DNA from: Ideonella_A sakaiensis_A | GTDB lineage: Bacteria; Pseudomonadota; Gammaproteobacteria; Burkholderiales; Burkholderiaceae_C | DNA length: 64,000 bases | Assembly (NCBI RefSeq): GCF_048320135.1 | Contig: NZ_CP182947.1 | Span: forward strand, 5,332,001-5,396,000 | Direction: 5' to 3' | In this document: piece by piece, positions 8,715-17,209 of the stretch | Layout: every line of letters begins with the position of its first letter | Position numbering within the stretch: position 1 is the stretch's first letter | Position numbers and translations under genes: made by a program | Notes under the pieces: model-generated | The model's database searches: none | Seen by the model: only the letters and a program-made list of their open reading frames with translations | Told to the model about the DNA's origin: nothing

Positions 8715-9614
8715 ATGAGCGAGACGACCTACAGCAACGAGCGGCCGAACGCCTGGCAACGCTGGGGCGCCGACGATGAAGCCGGTGCGCTGAACCTGAT
8801 CGGACCGGATCAGGTCAGGCGCGCCGCCGGCCTGGTTCGCAGCGGTCAGGTGCTGCGGCTTGCCCAGCCGCTGTCGCGGCGCACGCCGGTGCCGCGGCAC
8901 CGCTCAGGCCTGCAGCATTTCATGGGCCGCGACGGCGGCGACTATGCGGCCGGTGCGAACCGCCCCGGCGGTTTCCAGTTTGCCGAGGACACGGTCGTGA
9001 TGCCGCTGCACATCGGCACCCACATCGACGCCTTGTGCCACGCCTGGTGCGATGGCCGCATGTTCAACAACTACCGCGAGAACACGATGCGCAGCACCAG
9101 CGGCGCAACCCTGCTCGGCGTCGAGAAGATGCCGCCGGCGGTCACCCGCGGCGTGCTGCTCGACGTCGTCGGATTGCGCGGCCGCGCGCTCGCAGCCGAC
9201 GAAGTCATCACGCGCAGCGATCTGCAGGCCTGCCTGGAAGCAGCTCGGCTGCAGCTCGAGCCGGGCGATGCGGTGCTGTTGCACACCGGCTGGCTGGCTG
9301 CCAATCTGGGCAAGGCCGATGTCGACTTCAACGCCGAACCCGGCATCGATCACGAGGCCGGGCTGTGGCTTGCGCAGCAGGACGTTGCGATGATCGGCGC
9401 CGACAACTATGCGGTCGAGGTGTTGCCGTTTGCCGAAGGCACCGTCTTCCCGGTCCACCAGTGCGTGATCCGCGACTACGGTATTCCGCTGCTCGAAGGC
9501 CTGCAGCTCGAGGAACTGGTTGCGACGAAACGCCGCGAATTCCTGTTCGTCGCGGCGGCGCTGCCGTTTGTCGGCGGCACCGGCAGCCCGCTGGCGCCGG
9601 TGGCCGTCCTCTGA
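8715..9614 (+). CDS. Cyclase-family (kynurenine formamidase-like) metal hydrolase
   Basis: A 299-residue protein with the metal-binding HxGTHxDxxxH motif at residues 99-109 (HIGTHIDALCH), the signature of the putative cyclase family that includes kynurenine formamidase and isatin hydrolase. The QDVAMIGADNYAVEV and FPVHQCVIRDYGIPLLEGL segments in the C-terminal half are also typical. Members hydrolyse an amide or strained cyclic amide/ester, usually with bound Zn or Mn. No signal peptide is present. In this operon it could open a ring intermediate such as a lactone or imide, as an alternative or complement to the SMP-30 protein. It begins 19 bases after the synthetase and is preceded by a plausible AAGGA ribosome-binding site. 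Confidence 0.87.
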   Translation: MSETTYSNERPNAWQRWGADDEAGALNLIGPDQVRRAAGLVRSGQVLRLAQPLSRRTPVPRHRSGLQHFMGRDGGDYAAGANRPGGFQFAEDTVVMPLHIGTHIDALCHAWCDGRMFNNYRENTMRSTSGATLLGVEKMPPAVTRGVLLDVVGLRGRALAADEVITRSDLQACLEAARLQLEPGDAVLLHTGWLAANLGKADVDFNAEPGIDHEAGLWLAQQDVAMIGADNYAVEVLPFAEGTVFPVHQCVIRDYGIPLLEGLQLEELVATKRREFLFVAAALPFVGGTGSPLAPVAVL

Positions 9615-9625
9615 GGCGCGGCTCG

Positions 9626-10846
9626 ATGGACAAGACCAAGCAACCACTCGGCCCGTTGGCGGGCGTGCGCGTGCTCGAGATCGCATCGATGATCTTCGGT
9701 CCGGTCGCCGGCCAGTACCTCGGTGACATGGGCGCCGACGTCGTCAAGCTCGAGCCGCCCGAGGGCGACCTGACGCGATCGATCGGCCCGCGCCGCTCGC
9801 CGCTGATGGGATCGTTTTTCCTGTCGAGCAACCGCAGCAAACGCAGCATCGTCGTCAACCTGAAGACCGAAGAAGGCCAGCAGGTGCTGCGGCGCCTGCT
9901 CGACGAAACCGATGTGCTGCTGCATTCTCTGCGCGAACCGGCGGCAAGAAAACTGGGCCTCGACTATGAGGCGCTGGCACGCGACAACCCACGTTTGATC
10001 TATTGCCACGTGACCGGCTACGGCAGCCAGGGCGCCTATGCCGGCCGGCCGGCCTATGACGATATCGGCCAGGCGGCGTCGGGCCTCGCGCAGCTGCAAT
10101 CGGTGATCGCCGGCCAGCCGCGTTTCATGCCGACCATCCTGGCCGACAAGGTCGGTGGTCTGCATGCCGCGCTCGGCATCGTCGCCGCGGTCGCACACCG
10201 GGCGATGTCGGGGCAGGGCCAGAAGGTCGAGGTGCCGATGTTCGAAAGCCTGGTCGCCTTCAACATGTTCGAGCACCAATGGGGCCACTGCTTCGAGCCG
10301 CCGCTCGGGCCGATGGGTTACCAGCCGGTCGCCACCGCATCGCGCCGGCCGTACAAGACGAAGGACGGTTATCTTGCACTGCTGCCGTATTCGGACGACA
10401 ACTGGCGCAGTTTCTTCGAGCTGGCCGGCGAGCCGCAGGTGATGGACGATCCGCGCTTTGCGACCTTTCCGGCGCGGCAGAAACATTTCCGCGAGGTCTG
10501 GGACGAGGTCGAGCGGCAGGCGGCGCGCAAAACCAATGCCGAATGGCTGGCGCTGCTGTCGCAGGCGGACGTGCCGTTTTCTGTCGTCAATACGCTGGAG
10601 GACCTGGTGCACGACCCGCACCTGGAAAGCGTCGGCTTCTGGAATGTCGCCGAACATCCGAGCGAGGGTTTGTTGCGTTACACGGCAAGCCCGTTGCAGA
10701 TGAGCGCATCGCCGATGCAGATGACGCGCCCACAGCCGCGGCTCGGCGAACACAGCGCCGAGATCCTGCGTGAATGCGGCTACGACGATGTGGCAATCGA
10801 GCGCCTGACCGCCGCCGGCGGCGCCTGCCGCGGCAAGGACGCATGA
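9626..10846 (+). CDS. CaiB/BaiF-family CoA-transferase
   Basis: A 406-residue type III CoA-transferase starting MDKTKQPLGPLAGVRVLEIA. It has the CoA-binding pattern DMGADVVKLEPPEGD and SNRSKRSIVVNLK in the first 80 residues. Asp174 in PTILADKVGGLHAALG is the expected nucleophilic Asp that forms the aspartyl-CoA intermediate. The racemase-type His motif seen in the other CaiB/BaiF gene (2452-3654) is replaced here by GRPAYDDIG, so ordinary CoA transfer between carboxylates is the better call. Its stop overlaps the acyl-CoA dehydrogenase start (ATGA). It could recycle CoA from a late dicarboxyl-CoA or acyl-CoA onto an incoming acid, replacing ATP-dependent activation. Confidence 0.92.
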   Translation: MDKTKQPLGPLAGVRVLEIASMIFGPVAGQYLGDMGADVVKLEPPEGDLTRSIGPRRSPLMGSFFLSSNRSKRSIVVNLKTEEGQQVLRRLLDETDVLLHSLREPAARKLGLDYEALARDNPRLIYCHVTGYGSQGAYAGRPAYDDIGQAASGLAQLQSVIAGQPRFMPTILADKVGGLHAALGIVAAVAHRAMSGQGQKVEVPMFESLVAFNMFEHQWGHCFEPPLGPMGYQPVATASRRPYKTKDGYLALLPYSDDNWRSFFELAGEPQVMDDPRFATFPARQKHFREVWDEVERQAARKTNAEWLALLSQADVPFSVVNTLEDLVHDPHLESVGFWNVAEHPSEGLLRYTASPLQMSASPMQMTRPQPRLGEHSAEILRECGYDDVAIERLTAAGGACRGKDA

Positions 10847-12006
10847 TGATCCCGCGCGCGATCTTTTTGCCCGAGCACGAGGCCTTCCGCGACACCGTTC
10901 GCCGCTTCGTCGCAGAGCATGTGACGCCGCACCACGGACAGTGGGAGAAGGACGGCCAGGTGCCGCGCTCGTTGTGGCACAAGGCCGGCGAACTCGGCCT
11001 GCTGCTGTGCAACGTGCCCGAGGAATATGGCGGCATCGGTGGCGACTTTTTGTACAGCGCGATCCTGGTCGAGGAGATGGCGCGCGCCGGTGCCACCGGC
11101 CCGACCTTCTACCTGCATTCCGACATCGTCGCGCCGTATCTGGTCGACTTCGGTACCGAGGAACAGAAACGAAAATGGCTGCCGAAGATGGCGACCGGCG
11201 AGGTGGTCGTCGCGCTCGGCATGTCGGAGCCATCCGGCGGCAGCGATGTGCAGGCAATCCGCACGCAGGCGATCCGCGACGGCGACGACTATGTCGTCAA
11301 CGGCCAGAAGGTCTTCATCACCAACGGCCACAGCGCCGATCTGCTGCTGCTGGCCTGCAAGACCGATCCGACGGCGCGCGGCCGCGGTGTCAGCCTGTTG
11401 CTGGTCGAGACCGACCGGCCCGGCTTTGCACGCGGCCGCAAGCTCGAGAAGATCGGCTGCAAGGCGCAGGACACCTCGGAGCTGTTTTTTTCCGACATGC
11501 GGGTGCCGGTCGCGAATCTGCTCGGCGAGGAGGGCGGCGGCTTCAAGATCCTGATGACGCAGCTGGCGCAGGAGCGGCTGGTGCAGGCGGTGCGGGCCGT
11601 TGCCGCGGCCGAGGCGGCGCTTGAGTGGACACGCGACTATGTCGCCGACCGCAAGATGTTCGGCCAGACGCTCGCCGATTTCCAGAACACCCGTTTCGTG
11701 CTCGCCGGGCTGCACGCCGAGGTGACCGCGCAGCGTGTCTTCGTCGACCGCTGCCTCGAACTGCACCTGCGCGGTGAGCTCGACCCAGTCACAGCGGCGT
11801 CCTGCAAGCTGGTCACGACCGACCTGCAGTTCAAGGTGATGGACCACTGCCTGCAGTTCTTCGGTGGCTGGGGATACATGTGGGAATACCCGATCGCCCG
11901 TGCCTTTGCCGATGCGCGGATGACGCGAATCGGCGGCGGCACCGCCGAAGTGATGAAACAGATCATCGCCAACGACATCCTTCCACGGCCGAAGCGGGCC
12001 GGCTGA
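10843..12006 (+). CDS. Acyl-CoA dehydrogenase
   Basis: A 387-residue flavoprotein with the full ACAD layout: the N-terminal helical domain, the FAD/substrate motif VVALGMSEPSGGSDVQAIRT near residue 122, VNGQKVFITNGHSADLLL near 150, and the C-terminal GGWGYMWEYPIARAFADARM plus IGGGTAEVMKQII. The position occupied by the catalytic Glu in medium-chain enzymes (the E of YEGT) is Gly here. Glu244 in AQERLVQAV matches the alternative catalytic Glu of long-chain/isovaleryl-type enzymes. It therefore probably acts on a bulky or branched acyl-CoA, introducing an alpha,beta double bond and passing electrons to ETF. The start (two consecutive ATGs) overlaps the CoA-transferase stop. Confidence 0.94.
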   Translation: MMIPRAIFLPEHEAFRDTVRRFVAEHVTPHHGQWEKDGQVPRSLWHKAGELGLLLCNVPEEYGGIGGDFLYSAILVEEMARAGATGPTFYLHSDIVAPYLVDFGTEEQKRKWLPKMATGEVVVALGMSEPSGGSDVQAIRTQAIRDGDDYVVNGQKVFITNGHSADLLLLACKTDPTARGRGVSLLLVETDRPGFARGRKLEKIGCKAQDTSELFFSDMRVPVANLLGEEGGGFKILMTQLAQERLVQAVRAVAAAEAALEWTRDYVADRKMFGQTLADFQNTRFVLAGLHAEVTAQRVFVDRCLELHLRGELDPVTAASCKLVTTDLQFKVMDHCLQFFGGWGYMWEYPIARAFADARMTRIGGGTAEVMKQIIANDILPRPKRAG

Positions 12007-12031
12007 GCCCGCAACCATCTAGGAGACATCC

Positions 12032-13021
12032 ATGTCCATCAATCGACGCGTTCTTCTGCAAGCTGGTGCCGCGATGGGCCTGGCACCCGGGCTGGTGCCG
12101 CTGCTGCGTGCGCAGGAAACGAACTGGCCGCAGGCGCCGGTCAAGGTGATCGTGCCTTTCTCGGCCGGCGGCGCGGCCGATACGCTGACCCGCCGCCTCG
12201 CGGAACGGCTGCAGCAGCGCTGGAACCAGCCGTGGGCGGTCGACAACCGCACCGGTGCCGGCGGCAACATCGGCATGGAGGCGGTCAAGTCGTCGCCAGC
12301 TGACGGCTACACGATCGGCTCGGCGACGATCGGCACGCTGACGATCAACCAGTTCCTGTATGCGAAGCTGCCGTACGACCCGGTGGCCGACTTCGCCTAC
12401 GTCTCGAAGATCTGGGAAAACTGCAACGTCTTTGTCGTGCCGCCCGAGCACCCGGCGAATTCGGTGAAGGAGTTCATTGAGTGGGCGCGCCGCAAACCGG
12501 AAGGCGTCACTTACGGTTCGGCCGGTGTCGGCACGACGCCGCACCTGTCCGGCGCGCTGTTCGGCAACCGCACCGGTTTGCAGGCACTGCACGTGCCGTT
12601 CCGCGGCGCTGCCCAATCGATGCCGGCGCTGATGGGCGGCCAGGTCGATTTCGCGATCGACAACATCGCGAGCTACATGCCGCTGATCCGCGCCAACAAG
12701 GTGAAGGCGCTGGCGATCACGATGGGCGAGCGCTGGCCGACGCTGCAGGAGGTGCCAACGATGGCCGAGGCCGGCGTGCCCGATTTCATCATCACGTCGT
12801 GGGGCGCATTCGTCGTGCCGAAGGCCACGCCGGCAGCGGTCGTCAACAAGCTGTCGATGGCGATCCAGGAGTTGTCGCGCGAGCCGGCGACGCGTGAACA
12901 GTGGCTGCAGGCCGGCTCGCTCGCGGTGTCGTCGACGCCGGCCGAGACTGCGGCATTCGCCGAACGCGAGCGCGCGAAGTGGCGCGAGGTCGTGCGGATT
13001 TCCGGCGCAAAGGTGGAATGA
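12032..13021 (+). CDS. Bug-family tripartite tricarboxylate transporter receptor
   Basis: A 329-residue receptor. The N-terminus MSINRRVLLQAGAAMGLAPG is a twin-arginine-like export signal (NRRVLLQ) with a cleavage region around LLRAQE. It is followed by the Bug motifs VKVIVPFSAGGAADTLTRRLA, VDNRTGAGGNIG and GSAGVGTTPHLSG. Length is normal. It sits between the acyl-CoA dehydrogenase and thiolase-like genes in the catabolic operon, 25 bases after the former and 4 before the latter, so co-expression with the pathway enzymes is very likely. The receptor probably captures the growth substrate or an exported carboxylic intermediate. No TctA/TctB gene is in the window. Confidence 0.93.
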   Translation: MSINRRVLLQAGAAMGLAPGLVPLLRAQETNWPQAPVKVIVPFSAGGAADTLTRRLAERLQQRWNQPWAVDNRTGAGGNIGMEAVKSSPADGYTIGSATIGTLTINQFLYAKLPYDPVADFAYVSKIWENCNVFVVPPEHPANSVKEFIEWARRKPEGVTYGSAGVGTTPHLSGALFGNRTGLQALHVPFRGAAQSMPALMGGQVDFAIDNIASYMPLIRANKVKALAITMGERWPTLQEVPTMAEAGVPDFIITSWGAFVVPKATPAAVVNKLSMAIQELSREPATREQWLQAGSLAVSSTPAETAAFAERERAKWREVVRISGAKVE

Positions 13022-13025
13022 GGCA

Positions 13026-14186
13026 ATGAGCCTGCGCGACAAGGCCTGCATCAGCGGTGTCGGCGAAACCGCCTACCAGCGCGGTGCAACCGGCACGGCG
13101 TTCGAGCTGCAGCTCGAGGCGTCGCTGAAGGCAATCGCCGATGCCGGCCTGCGGCCGCGCGAGATCGATGGCGTGATACCGATTGGCATCGTCAGCGGGA
13201 CTGCCGACGATTTCATCGACAACCTCGGTTTTGACGACCTGCGTTTTTCGGCGCTGATCCCGCACGGTGGCGCGAGCCCGGTGATGGCGCTGCAGGCGGC
13301 GGCTGCCGCGGTGGCTGCCGGCGCCTGCAACCACGTGCTGATCACCTTCGGCCGCAATGTCTCGGCCGCGGCAGCAAGCGGCCGCGCCGGTGCGCGCATC
13401 CATTCGATGCCGCAGTTCCATTACGTGACCGAATTCGAATATCCGATCGGTGCGATCGCGCCGGCGCAGCTGTATGCGCCAATGGCGCGACGCCACATGG
13501 AGATTTATGGAACGACGTCGGAGCAGTTCGGCGAGGTCGCGGTGAGCTGCCGCGAGCATGCGCTGCTGAACGACAACGCGCTGATGAAGAAGCCGATCAC
13601 GCTCGACGATCACCGCAATTCACGGATGATCGCCGATCCGTTCCGGCTGCTCGATTGCTGCCTGGAAAGCGACGGTGGCGCGGCGATCGTCGTCAGCTCG
13701 GCCGACGCGGCGCGCGATACGCGGCATCGGCGCGTCTTCATTTCCGGCGTTGCCGAGGGGCATCCGGATTCGCCGGGTTCGATCACGCAGCGGCCCGACA
13801 TGACGCGGCTCGGCGTCGAGAAGGCTGCACAGCGCTGCTTCCGGATGGCCGGCGTGACGCCACAGGACATCGATTTCGCCGAGCTCTACGACTGCTTCAC
13901 CTATGTCGTGATCTGCCAGCTCGAGGCGCTGGGTTTTTGTGCAAAGGGCGAAGGCGGCCCATATGTGCAGGGTGGCCGGCTGCGGCTCGGCGGCGAGCTG
14001 CCGACCAATACCCACGGCGGCCTGATGTCGCAGGCGCATGTCTGGGGTTTGAACCACATCGTCGAGGCGGTGCGCCAGCTGCGCGGCGATGCCGGCCGGG
14101 CGCAGGTGAAGGATGCCGAGCTCGGGCTGGTGACCGGCTACGGCGACATGGGGGACGGCGCGGTTGCCATCCTCCGCAGAGGTTGA
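13026..14186 (+). CDS. Thiolase-like (SCP-x/Ltp2 type) protein lacking the usual catalytic Cys
   Basis: A 386-residue thiolase-superfamily protein starting MSLRDKACISGVGETAYQRG. The loop that carries the nucleophilic Cys in true thiolases (consensus N-C-S-T-G) is GGASP at residues 81-85, so that Cys is absent. The C-terminal half has ELYDCFTYVVICQLEALGFC (Tyr288, Cys290) and NTHGGLMSQAHVWGLNHIVEA, which match the lipid-transfer/thiolase-like subgroup. In steroid side-chain catabolism members of this subgroup (Ltp2) are retro-aldolases working with a DUF35 partner; such a partner gene starts 5 bases downstream of this stop. The probable role is C-C bond cleavage of a beta-hydroxyacyl-CoA rather than thiolysis; this is inference from the motif loss and gene pairing. 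Confidence 0.88.
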   Translation: MSLRDKACISGVGETAYQRGATGTAFELQLEASLKAIADAGLRPREIDGVIPIGIVSGTADDFIDNLGFDDLRFSALIPHGGASPVMALQAAAAAVAAGACNHVLITFGRNVSAAAASGRAGARIHSMPQFHYVTEFEYPIGAIAPAQLYAPMARRHMEIYGTTSEQFGEVAVSCREHALLNDNALMKKPITLDDHRNSRMIADPFRLLDCCLESDGGAAIVVSSADAARDTRHRRVFISGVAEGHPDSPGSITQRPDMTRLGVEKAAQRCFRMAGVTPQDIDFAELYDCFTYVVICQLEALGFCAKGEGGPYVQGGRLRLGGELPTNTHGGLMSQAHVWGLNHIVEAVRQLRGDAGRAQVKDAELGLVTGYGDMGDGAVAILRRG

Positions 14187-14191
14187 AAACG

Positions 14192-14590
14192 ATGGAAGAG
14201 ACCAGCAAGCCGCTGCCGCCGGATCTGCCGCTGTCGCGCGGCTACTGGCAGGCTGCCCGCGAAGGGCGACTGGTGGTGCAGCGCTGTACCGGATGCGGCA
14301 CCTTGCGCCATTACCCGCGGCTGCTGTGCACCGCTTGCCACGACAGCGGCGTCGACTGGGTCGAGCTGTCGCGGCGTGGTGCCATCCACAGCTGGACCGT
14401 CAGCCACCATGCCTTCCACCCGGCATTTCGCGACGAGCTGCCCTACGCGCTGGTGACGGTCGATCTGGAGGAGGGCGTTCGTGCGCTCGGCCGCTGGAAC
14501 GGCGGCGAGTTGCAGATCGGCCAACCGGTGATCGGTCACTTCGAAACAGACGGCGAGCGCGCCGAATTGTGGTTTTCGCGATGCAAATGA
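14192..14590 (+). CDS. Zn-ribbon/OB-fold (DUF35) partner protein
   Basis: A 132-residue protein with an N-terminal amphipathic helix, a zinc ribbon (Cys32-x2-Cys35 and Cys46-x2-Cys49 in CTGCGTLRHYPRLLCTAC) and a C-terminal OB-fold (SWTVSHHAFHPAF to the end). This is the standard DUF35 architecture. These proteins form complexes with thiolase-like or hydratase subunits and bind the acyl-CoA; they are not catalytic alone. It lies directly after the thiolase-like gene, and its last codons overlap the start of the phosphotransferase gene. The pair resembles the Ltp2-ChsH2(DUF35) aldolase arrangement. Confidence 0.92.
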   Translation: MEETSKPLPPDLPLSRGYWQAAREGRLVVQRCTGCGTLRHYPRLLCTACHDSGVDWVELSRRGAIHSWTVSHHAFHPAFRDELPYALVTVDLEEGVRALGRWNGGELQIGQPVIGHFETDGERAELWFSRCK

Positions 14591-15609
14591 TGACAGCCGC
14601 CGAACTCGACCCCGGCGCAAAGGTGGTCGAAGGATTGAAGAGCCTGATCGTCGACTCGATTCCGTCGGCACGCGACATCGTGCTGCGCGGACTGGTCCGG
14701 AGCGCCGGCGGGTTGTCGCGCGAAAACTGGTCGTTCGACGCCAGCTGGACCGATAGCGCAGGATCACACGCCCATCCGCTGATGCTGATGCGCGATGCCT
14801 CGGGCACGCTGCTCAATACCGAGCGGGAACGCGAATTTGCGGTGCTGCAGGCGCTCGACGGCACACCGGTGCCGGCGCCAAAGGTCTTCTGGATGGACCC
14901 GGAAGGGCAATGGCTGGGCGCGCCGTCGGTCGTGATGGAACGCATGCCCGGGAGCTGCGACTACATGATCCTGAACGGCCAAGGCTCGCTCGATGCGCGG
15001 CTGGCGCTGGCCCGCGGCTTCATCGAGTTGATGGCCAACATGCATGCAGTTGACTGGCAAGGCCGCGGCCTCGACGCGAGCCTCGGCCTGCCCGATGGCC
15101 CGCCGTCGCTGCGCGAGCTCGCGCACTGGGAGGCTGAATACCGCAAGGCACAGCTGGAACCGCATCCGGAGCTCGATTACGTGCTCGCGTGGCTGAAGCG
15201 CCAAGCGCCGCAAGCCGAGGCGATCGTGCTGGTGCACGGCGACTTCAAGCCTGGCAATGCGCTGGTCGATGGCGGCCGCATTACCGCCAAGCTCGACTGG
15301 GAAACCGCCCACCTCGGCGATCCGCTCGAGGACCTCGGCTGGATCACCAATCCGGTCAGAAAACGCGAGCATCAGATCGCCGGCCATTGGGAAACGCCGC
15401 AGATCGTGCAGGCCTATCGCGAGTTGACTGGCCGCAACGTCGACGAGGCCGACCTGCGCTGGTGGAACGTATTCTCGTGCTGGAAGCTGTCGGTGATCCA
15501 GCTGACCGCCGTCGCCGAATTTGTCGCCGGCCGCTACAACCGGGTATTCCAGACGCCGACCTGGCTGTTCCGGCCGATGTTCCAGATGATGGAAGGAGCG
15601 GCGCGATGA
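14581..15609 (+). CDS. APH-like (ACAD10-type) phosphotransferase family protein
   Basis: A 342-residue protein-kinase-fold phosphotransferase. The catalytic loop HGDFKPGN is at 219-226 (Asp221 as base, Asn226) and the metal-binding DWE at 239-241, followed by HLGDPLEDLGW, typical of the APH/choline-kinase family. The N-lobe segment GGLSRENWSFD near residue 42 occupies the usual GGxSN position. Relatives fused or adjacent to acyl-CoA dehydrogenases (ACAD10/11) phosphorylate 4-hydroxyacyl-CoAs, so a hydroxyacyl-CoA kinase is a reasonable hypothesis. Three possible ATGs (14581, 14587, 14590) overlap the end of the OB-fold gene. The gene is followed by a small hypothetical gene with a 4-base overlap. 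Confidence 0.85.
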   Translation: MQMMTAAELDPGAKVVEGLKSLIVDSIPSARDIVLRGLVRSAGGLSRENWSFDASWTDSAGSHAHPLMLMRDASGTLLNTEREREFAVLQALDGTPVPAPKVFWMDPEGQWLGAPSVVMERMPGSCDYMILNGQGSLDARLALARGFIELMANMHAVDWQGRGLDASLGLPDGPPSLRELAHWEAEYRKAQLEPHPELDYVLAWLKRQAPQAEAIVLVHGDFKPGNALVDGGRITAKLDWETAHLGDPLEDLGWITNPVRKREHQIAGHWETPQIVQAYRELTGRNVDEADLRWWNVFSCWKLSVIQLTAVAEFVAGRYNRVFQTPTWLFRPMFQMMEGAAR

Positions 15610-16067
15610 AGCCGACCGTCGAAGACCAGTTGCAGGGCACCTGCCGGATCCTCGAGACGGTGGTTGCACCGTGCGTCGGCGAGCCATTCGCGCGGACGAT
15701 TCTCGACGGCCTGATCGCCAACCTGCGGATGTTGACCGCTGCGCTGCCGGCGGTTCCCGGCTTTCTTCGCCACGACAACCAGGCCAGCGCGGGGCTGCTG
15801 GCGACGCTGCGCGATTCGCTGCCCGATGAGCTGGCTGCGCGCGTCAGCGCGGCGCTGGCCGAGCCCGAACCCGACGTTGCCGATGCCGCCGCGCTCGATG
15901 AGCGCAACCGCGGCCTGCGTGAACTGCTGGCCGCGGCCGTCTGTTGCGAAGGGCTGGCGCGCGAGCAGCACCGCACGATCGTGCACCACATGACCGAGCG
16001 CGCATCGCGGATGCCGATGCGTTATGTCGCAACGGCCCCGAGCCAGGCCTCGAAACCAACCAACTGA
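15606..16067 (+). CDS. Small helical hypothetical protein next to the phosphotransferase
   Basis: A 153-residue, mostly helical protein (MKPTVEDQLQGTCRILETVV and later DERNRGLRELLAAAVCCEGL) with no signal peptide or membrane segment. I do not recognise a named family. Its size, Leu/Ala-rich helical character and position immediately after an APH-like gene recall the small DUF6285-type proteins often found beside such kinases, but that link is only by analogy. The ATG overlaps the phosphotransferase stop (ATGA) and the next gene starts 3 bases after its own stop, so it is a genuine operon member. It may be an accessory subunit of the kinase. Confidence 0.75.
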   Translation: MKPTVEDQLQGTCRILETVVAPCVGEPFARTILDGLIANLRMLTAALPAVPGFLRHDNQASAGLLATLRDSLPDELAARVSAALAEPEPDVADAAALDERNRGLRELLAAAVCCEGLAREQHRTIVHHMTERASRMPMRYVATAPSQASKPTN

Positions 16068-16070
16068 CCC

Positions 16071-17195
16071 ATGCTGACACCGCTCGACGACACGCTCTGG
16101 CACCAGCTGCCGACCACCTTCGACCATGTCTGGACCAGCGACCCGCGCTGGTTCGACCGCTACTGGTTCGCAATTTATTCGCCGGATGGCCGCGTCGCGA
16201 TCCAGGTCACGATGGGTGCCTATCGCAACATGAATGTGCTCGACGGCGGCGCGGTGATGATCGTCGACGGCCGGCAATACAACCTGCGCGTGTCGCGCTC
16301 GCTGAACGGCAGCGTCGACACCGTCTGCGGGCCGCTGCGCGTGCGCCCGGTCGAGCCGCTGAAATCCTTCGCGATCGAGATCGCTGCCGGCGACCATGCA
16401 CCACACGGCGAGATCCGCTGGGAATGCGTCGAGCCGGCGCACGAGGAGCATCCGCACTACACCCGCCTGCAGAGCCGCACCGTCGAGGATTACCGTCGCT
16501 TCGACCAGATCGGCATCGCCAGCGGCTGGCTCGAGGTCGATGGCCAGCGCGTCGCAATCGACCGCTGGTGGGCCTGCCGCGACCATTCCTGGGGCGTGCG
16601 ACGTGGCATGGGTGTGCCCGAGCCGGTGACCGGCCCGAAGCTGACGCTGGCCGAGAAGGGGCATGTGATGTCCTTCCTCTTCTTCTCGACCGACACGATG
16701 AGCGGCTCGCTGCTGTTCTCGGCGCGTGGCGACGATACGCCGTATACGACCGGCGTCGTCACCGATCGGCGAACCCAGGCGCAGCATCACGCGACGAAGA
16801 TCGAGCTCGATGTCGAACTGCACGAGGGCACGCGGCGTTTTCGCACCGCCGGCGTCAATGTGACGCTGGAAGACGGCCGGCGGCTGCGGCTGGCGGTCGA
16901 GGCACGCGGCTCGTCGATCGCGATGCAGGGCCTCGGCTACAGCGGCGGATATGACGACGGCAAGGGTCTCGGCGCCTGGCGCGGCGAAAACGTTCTCGAA
17001 TCCGACGTCTGGGACGTTTCGCATCCGTCGAAGATCGTCTATCCGGACGGCAGGGAGAAGGAGCACTGGCACCGCATCCAGCCGGTCGGGCTGGCTGCCG
17101 ATCTCGATGGCGAATCGAGCCAGGGAGCCGGCAGCATGACGCTGACGATCGCCGGCAAGCTGCCTGAGCATCTGCAGCTCAGGTCTGGCGGCTGA
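16071..17195 (+). CDS. CrtC/AttH-like lipocalin-type protein, possible hydratase
   Basis: A 374-residue beta-rich protein (MLTPLDDTLWHQLPTTFDHV; later YWFAIYSPDGRVAIQVTMGAY and WWACRDHSWGVRRGM near residue 165). The two-domain pattern with aromatic strand repeats and an RDHSWG-like motif is reminiscent of the hydroxyneurosporene synthase (CrtC)/AttH lipocalin superfamily, whose best known member hydrates an isolated terpenoid double bond. Similar proteins in environmental catabolic clusters usually carry only domain-of-unknown-function labels. No signal peptide is seen. Because the operon has no enoyl-CoA hydratase or MaoC gene, a hydratase role here would fill a gap, but this is inference. 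It is flanked closely on both sides (3 and 14 bases). Confidence 0.6.
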   Translation: MLTPLDDTLWHQLPTTFDHVWTSDPRWFDRYWFAIYSPDGRVAIQVTMGAYRNMNVLDGGAVMIVDGRQYNLRVSRSLNGSVDTVCGPLRVRPVEPLKSFAIEIAAGDHAPHGEIRWECVEPAHEEHPHYTRLQSRTVEDYRRFDQIGIASGWLEVDGQRVAIDRWWACRDHSWGVRRGMGVPEPVTGPKLTLAEKGHVMSFLFFSTDTMSGSLLFSARGDDTPYTTGVVTDRRTQAQHHATKIELDVELHEGTRRFRTAGVNVTLEDGRRLRLAVEARGSSIAMQGLGYSGGYDDGKGLGAWRGENVLESDVWDVSHPSKIVYPDGREKEHWHRIQPVGLAADLDGESSQGAGSMTLTIAGKLPEHLQLRSGG

Positions 17196-17209
17196 ACGGC
17201 TCGAGCGAG

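Noticed and set aside
9476..11257. 593-codon minus-strand frame opposite the CoA-transferase and dehydrogenase
   Set aside because: Shadow of two well-supported genes; no domain seen.
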